A program made the position numbers and the translations under genes. A DNA stretch of 64,000 nt from Paenibacillus xylanilyticus (lineage in GTDB: Bacteria; Bacillota; Bacilli; Paenibacillales; Paenibacillaceae). The DNA lies in assembly GCF_009664365.1 (NCBI RefSeq), contig NZ_CP044310.1, positions 1,375,001 to 1,439,000 on the forward strand. Reading direction: 5' to 3'. Position 1 is the first letter of the stretch, and every line of letters starts with the position of its first letter. Of this stretch, positions 17,812 to 25,680 are shown piece by piece. A model generated the notes under the pieces. It searched no databases, had not been told where the DNA came from, and worked only from the letters and a program-made list of their open reading frames with translations.

Positions 17812-17846
17812 ATAAAAAAATAAAAATCCGGCTAACGGAGCCGGAT
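17812..17846 (-). terminator. Terminator of the ku gene
   Basis: ATCCGGCT (17826-17833) pairs with AGCCGGAT (17839-17846) around AACGG; the A-rich plus-strand sequence to its left gives a minus-strand T tract. It sits 28 bases past the ku stop. Confidence 0.88.
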
Positions 17847-17873
17847 GGGTCATATCGTAAACATTTTTGTTCG

Positions 17874-18785
17874 TTATGATTTGGACTTGGAAGCGGCTCT
17901 TTTCTTTTTGGCTGGAGCTGCTTCGTCGGTATCGCCTCCGACCACGGCTTGCACAGCTGTCTTTTTGGGTGCGCGTTTTTTGGGTTTGGCAGTCGTTGTT
18001 CCCGGGTCTGCAGGGATGGGCTTGACCGCCTCAATGCTGGCTTGAAGGGCTGCCATCAGATCCATGACATTCGCTTCCGGTTTAGCCGGCGCAATCTTGA
18101 TCTCTTCACCCGCTACTTTGTGATTGATGAGATCCAGCAATTTATTGCGGTAATCGTCTGTATATTTGCCGGGTTCAAAAGGTGTGGACAGTTGATCAAT
18201 CAGCAGCTTCGCCATCGTCAATTCCTTGTCATTGACATTTTGAGCTTCCGGCAAGTTTGGTACTTGTGAGACCGGACGAATCTCATCCGGATAGAAGATG
18301 GTTTCCATGGAGAGACAATCCTCCAGTACCCGAATGGCAGCGAGGCTGCTTTTGGAACGAATGGAGACCTTCGCGATGCCGATTTTGCCTGTATCCCGCA
18401 TGGCTGTCATTAGCAGCTGATAAGCGTTCCCGCCAGCCTGGTCGGGGGAGAGGTAATATGTTTTTTGAAAATAGATGGGATCAATCTCCGTCAAATCCAC
18501 AAAATCCAGGATGGTGATGGTCTTGCTGGCTGAATCATTCAGGGCTTCCAGCTCATCTTTTTCGAAGAGCACAAATTTTCCTTTTTCGTATTCGTAACCC
18601 TTCGTAATTTCTTCCCACTTCACATCCACTTCACAGGAAGGACATTGACGGACGTAAGCGAGCGGGCTGCCGCAGACTTTATGGATGTAGCGCATGGAGA
18701 TGTCTTTGTCTTCAGTAGCCGAGAACATTTTGACAGGGACGTGCACGAGACCGAAGCTGATTGCACCTTTCCAGACCGTATGCAT
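17874..18785 (-). CDS. ku: Ku protein, non-homologous end joining
   Basis: A homodimeric DNA-end-binding protein that recruits the LigD ligase. The 303-residue sequence begins with the signature MHTVWKGAISFGLVHVPVKMF and continues with the Ku core (CPSCEVDVKWEEITKGYEYEKGKFV, ELTMAKLLIDQLSTPFEPGKY, YRNKLLDLI). The last ~50 residues are rich in Lys, Pro and Ala (PKKRAPKKT, PAKKKRAASKSKS), the extended basic tail seen in some bacterial Ku proteins that aids DNA binding. AAAGGAG precedes the ATG. A sigma-G-like promoter lies 35-65 bases upstream, which fits forespore expression known for B. subtilis ykoV. Confidence 0.95.
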   Translation of the reverse strand: MHTVWKGAISFGLVHVPVKMFSATEDKDISMRYIHKVCGSPLAYVRQCPSCEVDVKWEEITKGYEYEKGKFVLFEKDELEALNDSASKTITILDFVDLTEIDPIYFQKTYYLSPDQAGGNAYQLLMTAMRDTGKIGIAKVSIRSKSSLAAIRVLEDCLSMETIFYPDEIRPVSQVPNLPEAQNVNDKELTMAKLLIDQLSTPFEPGKYTDDYRNKLLDLINHKVAGEEIKIAPAKPEANVMDLMAALQASIEAVKPIPADPGTTTAKPKKRAPKKTAVQAVVGGDTDEAAPAKKKRAASKSKS

Positions 18786-18820
18786 GGGTCGGCTCCTTTC
18801 CGAGGTACCTTTTTATGATG

Positions 18821-18850
18821 TAGTATGGGCATTTCTGTGACTGGATAATC
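18821..18850 (-). promoter_or_regulatory. Candidate sigma-G (forespore) promoter for ku
   Basis: Read on the minus strand: GATTA (18850-18846), an 18-base spacer and CATACTA (18827-18821). CATACTA matches the sigma-G -10 consensus CATNMTA exactly; the -35 differs from GHATR at one position. Distance to the ku start is about 35 bases. Confidence 0.45.
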
Positions 18851-18902
18851 GCTTACAGGATGAATTCGTATGGTTCGAGCTGACTGGGGGATGATAACAG
18901 AA

Positions 18903-18937
18903 ACATGCTTGAACACGGTATTGAGTCTTAAGCATGT
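18903..18937. repeat. Inverted repeat between ku and the spore-gene pair
   Basis: ACATGCTT (18903-18910) and AAGCATGT (18930-18937) form a perfect 8-bp inverted repeat with a 19-base gap, in the divergent region upstream of the gene at 18982. It could be an operator or an RNA hairpin; nothing identifies the protein. Confidence 0.3.
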
Positions 18938-18981
18938 GAGTCAGGTAGTGGATGCCATCGAACAAGCTGGGAGGTGCCGAA

Positions 18982-19278
18982 ATGAAGAACAGTAGGGATG
19001 AAGAAGAAGCGCACAAACATGCCTTTTCTCCATATCCCATTGACGGGGCAGAGGATTCTGAAGAATTTTACACACCAGCTGCTGCGGTGAACTGGGAAGC
19101 GGTGACTTCCGAGAAGCTGCCACTTGATCGGGAGTCCTTCATGCTCGACATTGACCGGATGGTGAATGAAGGGTTAGGTGGAGGCCAGGTTACTGAGGAC
19201 AACGGGTATATTGGTGAGAGTACGACGGACACGATGATTCGTGAACCACATGATGATCCGGAAGGAGAGTATGAATAA
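18982..19278 (+). CDS. Hypothetical acidic protein upstream of sspH-like gene
   Basis: Not recognised. A 98-residue, strongly acidic, hydrophilic protein without membrane segment or cysteine; motifs include HAFSPYPIDGAEDSEEFYTPAAAV and TDTMIREPHDDPEGEYE. A GGGAGGTG ribosome site at 18969-18976 fits the ATG at 18982 better than the ATG at 18952. Its last codons overlap the start of the H-type SASP gene, so the two are translationally coupled, suggesting co-expression in the forespore. A spore-related role is inferred only from this coupling. Confidence 0.6.
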   Translation: MKNSRDEEEAHKHAFSPYPIDGAEDSEEFYTPAAAVNWEAVTSEKLPLDRESFMLDIDRMVNEGLGGGQVTEDNGYIGESTTDTMIREPHDDPEGEYE

Positions 19279-19459
19279 CATGATGGATGCAAAACGTGCC
19301 AAGGCAATTTACGATTCCAAAGATACGATTGCGGTTACTCTGGAGGGAGATCCGGTTTGGATCGAACATGTGGACGAAGCGAACGGAATGGCAACCGTTC
19401 AGGTAGGCAGCAACCCGGGGAATACGCAGACCGTGCGTGTGGACCGCCTGGAAGAGTAG
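19271..19459 (+). CDS. sspH: H-type small acid-soluble spore protein
   Basis: A 62-residue member of the SspH family of minor small acid-soluble spore proteins, made in the forespore. The family core is clear: MDAKRAKAIYDSKDTIAV, then VWIEHVDEANGMATVQV, then NPG and a C-terminal VDRLEE. An in-frame ATG at 19241 exists, but GGAAGGAGAG lies just ahead of the ATG at 19271, within the 3' end of the preceding gene. The function of H-type SASPs is not well defined; unlike alpha/beta SASPs they are not main DNA protectors. It is followed by a terminator. Confidence 0.9.
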   Translation: MNNMMDAKRAKAIYDSKDTIAVTLEGDPVWIEHVDEANGMATVQVGSNPGNTQTVRVDRLEE

Positions 19460-19503
19460 GAACTTAACGAAGATAACGTTAAATACAGGATGTTGCAGGA
19501 AGG

Positions 19504-19530
19504 CCGGTGCCGTCAGGTGCCGGTTTATTT
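19504..19530 (+). terminator. Terminator after sspH-like gene
   Basis: CCGGTGCC (19504-19511) pairs with GGTGCCGG (19516-19523), eight base pairs including two G-U pairs, a 4-base loop and TTTATTT. Confidence 0.75.
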
Positions 19531-19654
19531 GATTTTATGATCTGCCAATATTGCTTTTGCTGTTCATCCCTGATGCTTGCGGGGGGAGAAAGGGACCGAT
19601 ATAATAAGGTTCAAAGTGAACTCAGGCGGCTGACCGCCAAAGGTGGGGCGTATA

Positions 19655-20140
19655 TTGAACAAAACGCATGAGCAGTGGGTGTTTGAGTCCCATGGCATTG
19701 CAGATACAGAGGCGCTTGCGTCCGCACTTGCTGAACAGGCAATTGCCGGAATGGTGATTGCACTTGACGGTGATTTGGGCGCGGGCAAAACGGCATTTTC
19801 ACAGAAGTTTGCCTGGCATTTGGGTATCCGTGAAGTGGTGAACAGTCCCACGTTTACGTTAATTAAGGAATATGAAGGGCGTATGCCTTTATATCACATG
19901 GATGTATATCGTATTTCACTGGAAGAAGCGGACGAGCTTGGACTGGATGAATACTTCTATGGAGCCGGAGTCAGTCTGGTGGAGTGGTCCAGTATCATTC
20001 CCGAACTGCTGCCGGAGGACCATTTGCATGTACAGATTGAAACAACCGGTCCCGAGGATCGCAAGATTACGCTGGATGGATACGGTGAGACTTATGCCGC
20101 CATGTGCCGGCAGTTCAGACAGAATGGAGTCAATAGATGA
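19655..20140 (+). CDS. tsaE: tRNA N6-threonylcarbamoyladenosine biosynthesis ATPase TsaE
   Basis: The ATPase subunit of the TsaB-TsaD-TsaE complex that transfers threonylcarbamoyl to A37 of ANN-decoding tRNAs. Walker A GDLGAGKT is at residues 39-46 and is followed by NSPTFTLIKEYEG and HMDVYRI, both diagnostic of TsaE (B. subtilis YdiB). The LGLDEYFYGAGVSLVEWSSII block contains the conserved acidic and Trp residues. The frame extends to a GTG at 19643, but AGGTGGGG (19641-19648) is placed for the TTG at 19655, giving 161 residues. Its stop overlaps the tsaB start. Confidence 0.95.
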   Translation: MNKTHEQWVFESHGIADTEALASALAEQAIAGMVIALDGDLGAGKTAFSQKFAWHLGIREVVNSPTFTLIKEYEGRMPLYHMDVYRISLEEADELGLDEYFYGAGVSLVEWSSIIPELLPEDHLHVQIETTGPEDRKITLDGYGETYAAMCRQFRQNGVNR

Positions 20141-20991
20141 TGGAAGATTTACAAAAAAAGCCGCGTCAGCGGTTTTTGGCGTTGGATACGTCCACCGCGG
20201 TGATGGCTGCCTCGGTGATGGAAGATCACGCCTTGCTGGAGGAGCGCAATGAACGTGCCGAACGGAATCACTCCGTGCACGTTGTACCTGTAATGGAGCA
20301 GCTGCTGGCAGCAAGCGGCACTGCACCTGGCCAGCTGGACGGCATTGCCGTAGGCATCGGCCCAGGCTCATACACAGGTATCCGCATTGCGGTAACGGCG
20401 GCGAAGACACTCGCCTGGGCATGGGACATCCCCGTTGCCGGGGTGTCCAGCCTGCAGGCGATGGCCTGGGGCGGCTGGCACCGCGGCCTCGCGGCCAAAG
20501 CCGAAGCTGCGGCAGATGAACCTGCCGCAGCAGGGGCTGGTGGAACGCCATCCGCGGACCAGGGCGGCACAGGTGCCGCCCCTGTCCACTGGATCGTTCC
20601 GCTCGTGGATGCGCGGCGCGGTCAGGCGTACACCGCGCTGTTCGCCTCCGCCGGGAGCGATGCGCCCCGGCGGCTTGCGCCAGATGCCATCCGCATGATG
20701 GACGGATGGCTGGAAGCCCTCGCCGCCCGCATGGCGGAGGCGGCGCCGGAAGAGCGGCCCGCAGCCGTCTGGATTGTCGGCGAGACGGGCCCGCATGCGG
20801 CAGCAGCGGCTGAGCTCCGCTGCCCAGCAGGTACGGCGCTCCAGCTCGTTCCCTATGAGCTGGAAGGCCGCTGGATCGGGCGCCTTGGCGCCGAAGCGCT
20901 GCTTGCAGGGCAGCGCGATGATGTGCATGCGCTGGTGCCGAACTACACCCAGCTGGCCGAGGCGGAAGCCAATCTACTGCGCAAAGGCTGA
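20137..20991 (+). CDS. tsaB: tRNA threonylcarbamoyladenosine biosynthesis protein TsaB
   Basis: The non-catalytic ASKHA-fold partner of TsaD in t6A synthesis. The N-terminal half carries the family blocks FLALDTSTAVMAASV, RNHSVHVVPVMEQLL and AVGIGPGSYTGIRIAVTAAK. At 284 residues it is longer than usual because of an Ala/Gly-rich insert (about residues 112-150, AAKAEAAADEPAAAGAGG) and other Ala/Arg-rich stretches. The DNA from about 20430 to 20960 is strikingly GC-rich compared with both neighbours. GGAG lies seven bases before the ATG. It overlaps tsaE by four bases and is followed closely by rimI. Confidence 0.93.
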   Translation: MMEDLQKKPRQRFLALDTSTAVMAASVMEDHALLEERNERAERNHSVHVVPVMEQLLAASGTAPGQLDGIAVGIGPGSYTGIRIAVTAAKTLAWAWDIPVAGVSSLQAMAWGGWHRGLAAKAEAAADEPAAAGAGGTPSADQGGTGAAPVHWIVPLVDARRGQAYTALFASAGSDAPRRLAPDAIRMMDGWLEALAARMAEAAPEERPAAVWIVGETGPHAAAAAELRCPAGTALQLVPYELEGRWIGRLGAEALLAGQRDDVHALVPNYTQLAEAEANLLRKG

Positions 20992-21009
20992 AAGAAGGGT
21001 GGCGAGCGG

Positions 21010-21531
21010 ATGGACGAGATGGAAGGTTACGGACAGGATGCAGCACTTCAGTTCAGACTCATGACATTGAACGACATTCCGGATGTTATGGTGATTGAAC
21101 ATGAGGCATTTACGATGCCCTGGACGGAAGAAGCATTTCGAAACGAATTAACGAATAATCATTTTGCCAAATATATGGTCATGGAACTGGAAGGCAGAGC
21201 TATCGGATATGCAGGGATGTGGACCATCATGGATGAGGCCCATATTACCAACATTGCCGTAAGAGAGGCCTACAGGGGTCGCAAGCTTGGCGAGAAACTG
21301 CTGGATGAGCTTATGAGAACAGCGGCATATCTTGGCATGGAGCGAATGACGCTGGAAGTGAGGGTATCGAACCTGGTTGCCCAGCGTTTGTATGAGAAAA
21401 AAGGGTTTGAATCGGCAGGTCTTCGCAAAGGGTATTACTCCGACAATCAGGAGGATGCGATGATTATGTGGGCGAATTTGCCGCCTGCAGGCCGGAGCGG
21501 CGAAGAGGAAGGAAGCGTAACGGATTCATGA
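21010..21531 (+). CDS. rimI: Ribosomal protein S18-alanine N-acetyltransferase RimI
   Basis: A GNAT-fold enzyme that acetylates the N-terminus of ribosomal protein S18, using acetyl-CoA. The 173-residue protein has DIPDVMVIEHEAFTMPWTEEAF at the N-terminus, ITNIAVREAYRGRKLGEKLL (acetyl-CoA binding R/Q-x-x-G-x-G/A loop) and LEVRVSNLVAQRLYEKKGFESAGLRKGYYSDNQEDAMIMW, all typical of RimI. It lies between tsaB and tsaD, as in B. subtilis ydiC-ydiD-gcp. Its stop overlaps the chosen tsaD start in an ATGA arrangement. Confidence 0.94.
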   Translation: MDEMEGYGQDAALQFRLMTLNDIPDVMVIEHEAFTMPWTEEAFRNELTNNHFAKYMVMELEGRAIGYAGMWTIMDEAHITNIAVREAYRGRKLGEKLLDELMRTAAYLGMERMTLEVRVSNLVAQRLYEKKGFESAGLRKGYYSDNQEDAMIMWANLPPAGRSGEEEGSVTDS

Positions 21532-22583
21532 GCGAAATGAGTGAACAACAACAATCAGGTCCATCCTATATTTTGGCGGTGGAGACCAGCTGTGATGAAA
21601 CATCGGTTGCCGTGGTCAAGGATGGGCAGGAAGTGCTGTCCAACCTGATCTCGAGTCAGATTGAGACACATAAGGCGTTTGGCGGAGTGGTGCCTGAGGT
21701 CGCTTCACGTAAACATGTTGAAGTGATTACCTTGATGATGGAACAGGCGATTGAACAATCCGGTATCCGTCCAAGAGACCTGAGCGCGATTGCCGTAACG
21801 CAGGGACCTGGTCTGGTGGGTGCATTGCTCGTAGGTATTGTTGCGGCCAAAACGCTTGCCATGGCACTGGGCAAACCACTGATTGGCACGCATCATATTG
21901 CTGGCCATATCTATGCCAACCGGCTTACACATGAATTGCAATATCCTGCGATGGCTCTGGTGGTGTCGGGTGGACATACGGAGCTTGTGCATATGGAATC
22001 CGAGGGTAAGTTCAAGCTGATTGGTCGTACGCGGGATGATGCGGTAGGTGAGGCTTATGACAAGGTGGCACGTGCCTTGGGATGCCCGTATCCGGGGGGC
22101 CCTCATGTGGACCGGATGGCGTCTGAAGCAGAACAGGTGGTGCCGTTACCTCGGGTATGGCTGGAAGCCGGTTCTTATGATTTCAGTCTCAGCGGATTGA
22201 AATCGGCTGTGCTGAACGCACTCAATCAGGCCAAAATGCGTGGAGAAACGCTGGAACCGTCTGCTGTGGCGCGTGGGTTCCAGGAAGCTGTAGTGGAAGT
22301 TTTGGTAGAGAAGGCGGTGCGAGCCGTTCGTGAATACGGATCACGCCAGCTTTTGCTGTGCGGAGGTGTTGCGGCTAACCGCGGTTTACGCTCGGCTCTG
22401 CAGGAGCGATGTGCCAAGGAAGGGCTCGAATTGCTGATTCCGCCGATGGAGTACTGTACAGATAATGCAGCGATGATCGGAGCTGCCGCTTATTTGAAAT
22501 GGCAGCGGGGTGAAATCTCGGAATTCGATGCCAAGGCAGATCCGGGATTATCCTTGGAGGCATGGTCTGTTCAGTCTGTGTAG
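21528..22583 (+). CDS. tsaD: tRNA N6-adenosine threonylcarbamoyltransferase TsaD
   Basis: The catalytic subunit of t6A synthesis (formerly Gcp). After SYILAVETSCDETSVAVV, the sequence has the GGVVPEVASRKHVE block, the metal-binding HHIAGHIYAN histidines, the phosphate-binding VSGGHTELV, and GEAYDKVARALGCPYPGGP. The C-terminus has LLLCGGVAANRGLR and PPMEYCTDNAAMIGAAAY. The frame runs further upstream within rimI, but the ATG at 21528 overlaps the rimI stop and follows a GAGGAAGGAAG site; an ATG at 21537 is an alternative. It is the last gene of the tsaE-tsaB-rimI-tsaD operon. Confidence 0.96.
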   Translation: MSEMSEQQQSGPSYILAVETSCDETSVAVVKDGQEVLSNLISSQIETHKAFGGVVPEVASRKHVEVITLMMEQAIEQSGIRPRDLSAIAVTQGPGLVGALLVGIVAAKTLAMALGKPLIGTHHIAGHIYANRLTHELQYPAMALVVSGGHTELVHMESEGKFKLIGRTRDDAVGEAYDKVARALGCPYPGGPHVDRMASEAEQVVPLPRVWLEAGSYDFSLSGLKSAVLNALNQAKMRGETLEPSAVARGFQEAVVEVLVEKAVRAVREYGSRQLLLCGGVAANRGLRSALQERCAKEGLELLIPPMEYCTDNAAMIGAAAYLKWQRGEISEFDAKADPGLSLEAWSVQSV

Positions 22584-22603
22584 TCAATGTTGGAATTTTA
22601 GAG

Positions 22604-22632
22604 TTGACAGCAGCATATGAAGAATGTATATT
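22604..22632 (+). promoter_or_regulatory. Sigma-A promoter of the leuA T-box leader
   Basis: TTGACA at 22604-22609, a 17-base spacer and TATATT at 22627-22632. It lies 20 bases after the tsaD stop and directly before the first T-box. Confidence 0.85.
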
Positions 22633-22639
22633 AGTTACA

Positions 22640-23055
22640 AATTTAAACAGGATATTGAAGTCCTGAACCGAAAACGCAATGAACAGGAATAGTAAGGTTA
22701 ATCCGGGTCTTAGAGAGCTGCGGGGTGGTGCAACGCAGTCGAAGGAAACCAGAAACTCGCCTGGAAGCGGAACGATGGAACACGGAAACTCCACAGGAGG
22801 ATCCGAAGGCCGAATCGGTCATGAGAAAGTACATCGTTACGGATTGCCTCCGTGATTGGGCCGTTGCCGTGCAGATGACCTGAATGTCAGGTAGGAACTC
22901 GGCAATAACGAAGGGGATTTTTCATCCTTGAGGAAATAGATCCGTATGGACGCATACGGAAGCTGCCTTGGGAGCATGGAAAGTCAACAAGAGTGGTACC
23001 GCGATGGCTACAGCCTGTCGTCTCTTGCATTATTGCGAGAGATGGCAGGCTTTTT
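22640..23055 (+). promoter_or_regulatory. T-box leader 1 (leucine specifier)
   Basis: A T-box riboswitch that reads uncharged tRNA. Stem I features are AGAGAGCTGCGGGGTGG at 22712-22728 and a specifier codon CTC (Leu) at 22756-22758 in the context GAAACTCGCC. The T-box sequence GAGTGGTACCGCG ends at 23003. The terminator, GCCTG at 23013 with CAGGC at 23046-23050 plus an inner GTCTCTTGC helix, ends in TTTTT. Uncharged tRNA-Leu would favour the antiterminator and read-through toward leuA. Assignment of the specifier rests on context and on the downstream gene. Confidence 0.9.
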
Positions 23056-23082
23056 GGATTGAACAAAAGGGTTACATACGAT

Positions 23083-23413
23083 AAATGTAATGAACGGGAG
23101 CAGTAAAACGATGAAGCGCTCAGAGAGCTGCGGGGTGGTGCGACGCAGTGGCTGGAATCGTTTGAATCTCGCCCGGGAACGGAGCTGTGGAACCAGGAAG
23201 TCCTGTGTACACAGCAACGGCTGACCACCGTTATAAGGTGTTTCTCCAGATTGCTCCATCAAGCAGCGCTATGAACAACAGGGCAGTGATGGTGAGTCTG
23301 GAGACGACGAGGTGGATGATGTCTGGCGCAAGCCGGAATCGTCAAGCAAGAGTGGTACCGCGGAGGGGATATAACCCGCCGTCTCTTAGATGAGATGGCG
23401 GGTTATTTGTTTT
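23083..23413 (+). promoter_or_regulatory. T-box leader 2 (leucine specifier), tandem copy
   Basis: A second complete T-box directly after the first terminator: AGAGAGCTGCGGGGTGG at 23122-23138, specifier CTC at 23168-23170 in the context GAATCTCGCC, T-box sequence AGTGGTACCGCGG ending at 23363, and terminator AACCCGCC (23373-23380) with GGCGGGTT (23397-23404). I see no convincing promoter between the two, so one transcript probably passes two successive leucine checks before leuA. The remaining bases up to leuA hold only the ribosome site. Confidence 0.9.
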
Positions 23414-23580
23414 GCTGCCGGCAGCAAATGGGTGGGGTATGGAAGGGTATCGTTTAAGAATGGTGAGCAGGAATTGAATTCAGGAGTGCAAGTCGACGTG
23501 CACTCAGGAGAGAAAAAAACAGCATGGATAATGTTTATCATGGAATACACATACATTGAAATTAATGGAGGCGGAGTATA

Positions 23581-25137
23581 ATGACAACGGAAATGAACAA
23601 GCGGAAAATTGAGATTTTTGATACCACACTGCGTGATGGAGAACAGGCACCTGGCGCCAGTCTGCAGCCGGAACAAAAAATTGAGCTGGCTCACCAGCTG
23701 GCTGCGCTTGGCATTGACGTCATTGAGCCTGGATTCCCGATCTCCAGCCCAGGGGAGTTCGCGGCGGTTCAGGCGATATCCAGACAACTGCAAAACGTGG
23801 AAATTTGCGGGTTCGCCCGTGCGGTCAAAGGAGACATAGACGCTGCAGTGAAAGCAACAGCTGATGCTGCACGACGCCGGATTCACCTGTTCATCTCTTC
23901 TTCAGATATCCACATTGAGCACCAATTGCGCCGTCCACGCAGTGAGGTTGTCGCTACTGCACGGGAGATGGTGTCCTATGCACGCCAGTTTACCGACATT
24001 GTGGAATTCACGGCGATGGATGCAGCCCGAACCAAAATGGATGACCTGATCGAGATGATTGAGGTAGCTATTGAAGCTGGGGCCAGCATCATCAATCTGC
24101 CGGATACCGTCGGTTACGCGCTGCCCCATGAATACGGAGAGATGTTCCGCCGTGTCCGCGAGGGGGCCAGAGGTGGCGATCAAGTACGGTATAGCGCCCA
24201 CTGTCATAATGATCTGGGACTTGCAGTGGCCAACAGTTTGGCTGCGATCGCGAACGGGGCTTCCCAGATCGAAGTAACGATCAACGGAATTGGGGAGCGT
24301 ACAGGTAACTGTGCATTGGAGGAGCTGATCATGGCACTGGAGACACGCGGAGATGCCATTGGTGCTACAACGAATATCAAATTGAATCAGCTATACGAGA
24401 CGTCCCGCCAGATCAGCCGCGCCATGCACTTCCCGATTGCTTATAACAAGCCGGTGGTCGGACGCAATGCGTTCCAGCATGAATCGGGAATTCACCAGGA
24501 TGGACTGCTGAAAAATCGGAACACCTATGAAATCATGGACCCTGAAGCGTTGGGTATTCCGCGCAGCATGATCATTCTGGGAAAACATTCGGGTCGTCAC
24601 GCCCTGAAAGACCGTGTTCGCAAGTACGGTTTCGAACCGGATGAGCAGCAAATGGAACAATTGTACGAAGTGTTCAAGGAAACGGCCGACAAGCAAAAAG
24701 TGGTCAGTGACGATCAGCTGCTTCAAATGGTCAGCCAGACGATGAACATTCCTGCGCAGGATTATGAGCTGGTTGAACTGCAGGTAACGGCAGGCAGCAT
24801 GACAGATCGGATGGCAGCCGTTCGGATCCGGACAGGTGCGGGCGAACAGACGTATTCTGCCGTTGGCAGCGGACCGGTAGAAGCAGCCATCCGTGCGATC
24901 GGTCAGAGTATTTCCGATGATATCAGCTTCGTGGATATGGAAATCCATGCGCTGAGCGGAGGAGAAGAGGCGACAGCAGAGGCGGCTGTTGCTGTGGAAC
25001 GTGCAGGACGGGAATTCAGAGGAACGGCTACGCACAATGATATTGTTATGGCAGCAGGTCTTGCTTATGTGGCAGCATGTAACGCTGCGGGACTCAAGGC
25101 AGAGTCAACGGAAAGCGACAAGTCGGTACACGTATAG
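23581..25137 (+). CDS. leuA: 2-isopropylmalate synthase
   Basis: Condenses acetyl-CoA with 2-oxoisovalerate, the first committed step of leucine synthesis. The 518-residue protein has the HMGL-like barrel start IEIFDTTLRDGEQAPGASL, the metal-binding HCHNDLGLAVANSLAA histidines, the INGIGERTGNCALEE block and the GRNAFQHESGIHQDG block. The C-terminal ~130 residues form the allosteric LeuA dimerisation domain where leucine binds, from SMTDRMAAVRIRTG to YVAACNAAGLKAE. GGAGG precedes the ATG. It stands alone under two leucine T-boxes and is followed by a terminator, not by leuBCD. Confidence 0.96.
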   Translation: MTTEMNKRKIEIFDTTLRDGEQAPGASLQPEQKIELAHQLAALGIDVIEPGFPISSPGEFAAVQAISRQLQNVEICGFARAVKGDIDAAVKATADAARRRIHLFISSSDIHIEHQLRRPRSEVVATAREMVSYARQFTDIVEFTAMDAARTKMDDLIEMIEVAIEAGASIINLPDTVGYALPHEYGEMFRRVREGARGGDQVRYSAHCHNDLGLAVANSLAAIANGASQIEVTINGIGERTGNCALEELIMALETRGDAIGATTNIKLNQLYETSRQISRAMHFPIAYNKPVVGRNAFQHESGIHQDGLLKNRNTYEIMDPEALGIPRSMIILGKHSGRHALKDRVRKYGFEPDEQQMEQLYEVFKETADKQKVVSDDQLLQMVSQTMNIPAQDYELVELQVTAGSMTDRMAAVRIRTGAGEQTYSAVGSGPVEAAIRAIGQSISDDISFVDMEIHALSGGEEATAEAAVAVERAGREFRGTATHNDIVMAAGLAYVAACNAAGLKAESTESDKSVHV

Positions 25138-25206
25138 ATCTGCACGCAGTGCGAGAAAAGGTTGAATAAGCAAGGTAAAAGAGTAAAGTGACTTATCAGA
25201 AATCGA

Positions 25207-25240
25207 AAAGCAGACCTTAGATCAGAAGGTCTGCTTTTGT
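25207..25240 (+). terminator. Terminator after leuA
   Basis: AAAGCAGACCTT (25207-25218) pairs perfectly with AAGGTCTGCTTT (25226-25237) around a 7-base loop and is followed by T residues. Confidence 0.9.
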
Positions 25241-25298
25241 CTGATTATGTGAGATAATCTATATAAGTAAAAAGCGATCTGTCAAGGTGTGATTATAG

Positions 25299-25525
25299 TT
25301 ATCCACATATTCAGGATAATTTGTGGGTAACTGAACCAAAGTCAATCCAGCAATGTTTTCGAAACTAAAAGGGTTTAGGGGATAGTATCCACCCCTTGTA
25401 TCCACAAAGTTGTGGATAACGTGGATAACTTGGTGGATAAATATGGTTTTTGTTCAAAAATGCGATTCTACCGCTGTATAATTAACTTCATTAAACTGCT
25501 TGCTATCTTGCTTTTCTGTGGATAA
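25299..25525. promoter_or_regulatory. Cluster of DnaA boxes in a gene-free region
   Basis: Three perfect DnaA boxes (TTATCCACA or its complement) at 25299-25307, 25411-25419 and 25517-25525, plus four with one mismatch at 25322-25330, 25398-25406, 25420-25428 and 25432-25440. Three boxes between 25411 and 25440 run in the same direction almost back to back. AT-rich DNA follows (25526-25630). No dnaA or dnaN gene is near, so this is not the usual oriC context; a DnaA-titrating or regulatory cluster is more likely. The stretch 25138-25680 holds no gene. Confidence 0.75.
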
Positions 25526-25680
25526 ATATGAAATGGAGCAGAGTAAAAATATTTTTCACAATTCGAGTAAATTTGACAAATGCAAAATCTCTAAATTAAT
25601 CTCTGAAGCGATTCATATTAAAACAAAAAAGCCGATCCGGTCTGGTCAAGACCCCATTTTGTAGACATTGAAAAAAGACC

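Noticed and set aside
19916..21046. A 376-codon open frame on the minus strand across tsaB
   Set aside because: It is opposite a clear tsaB and is long only because the DNA is GC-rich; the product is Pro/Arg/Ala/His-rich with no domain and no ribosome site.
23390..23581. A 63-codon frame between T-box 2 and leuA
   Set aside because: It begins in the T-box terminator and overlaps the leuA start; no ribosome site and biased composition.
25299..25630. A chromosomal replication origin (oriC)
   Set aside because: The DnaA boxes are real, but dnaA, dnaN, rpmH and gyrase genes are absent; a DnaA-binding cluster away from oriC explains the data better.
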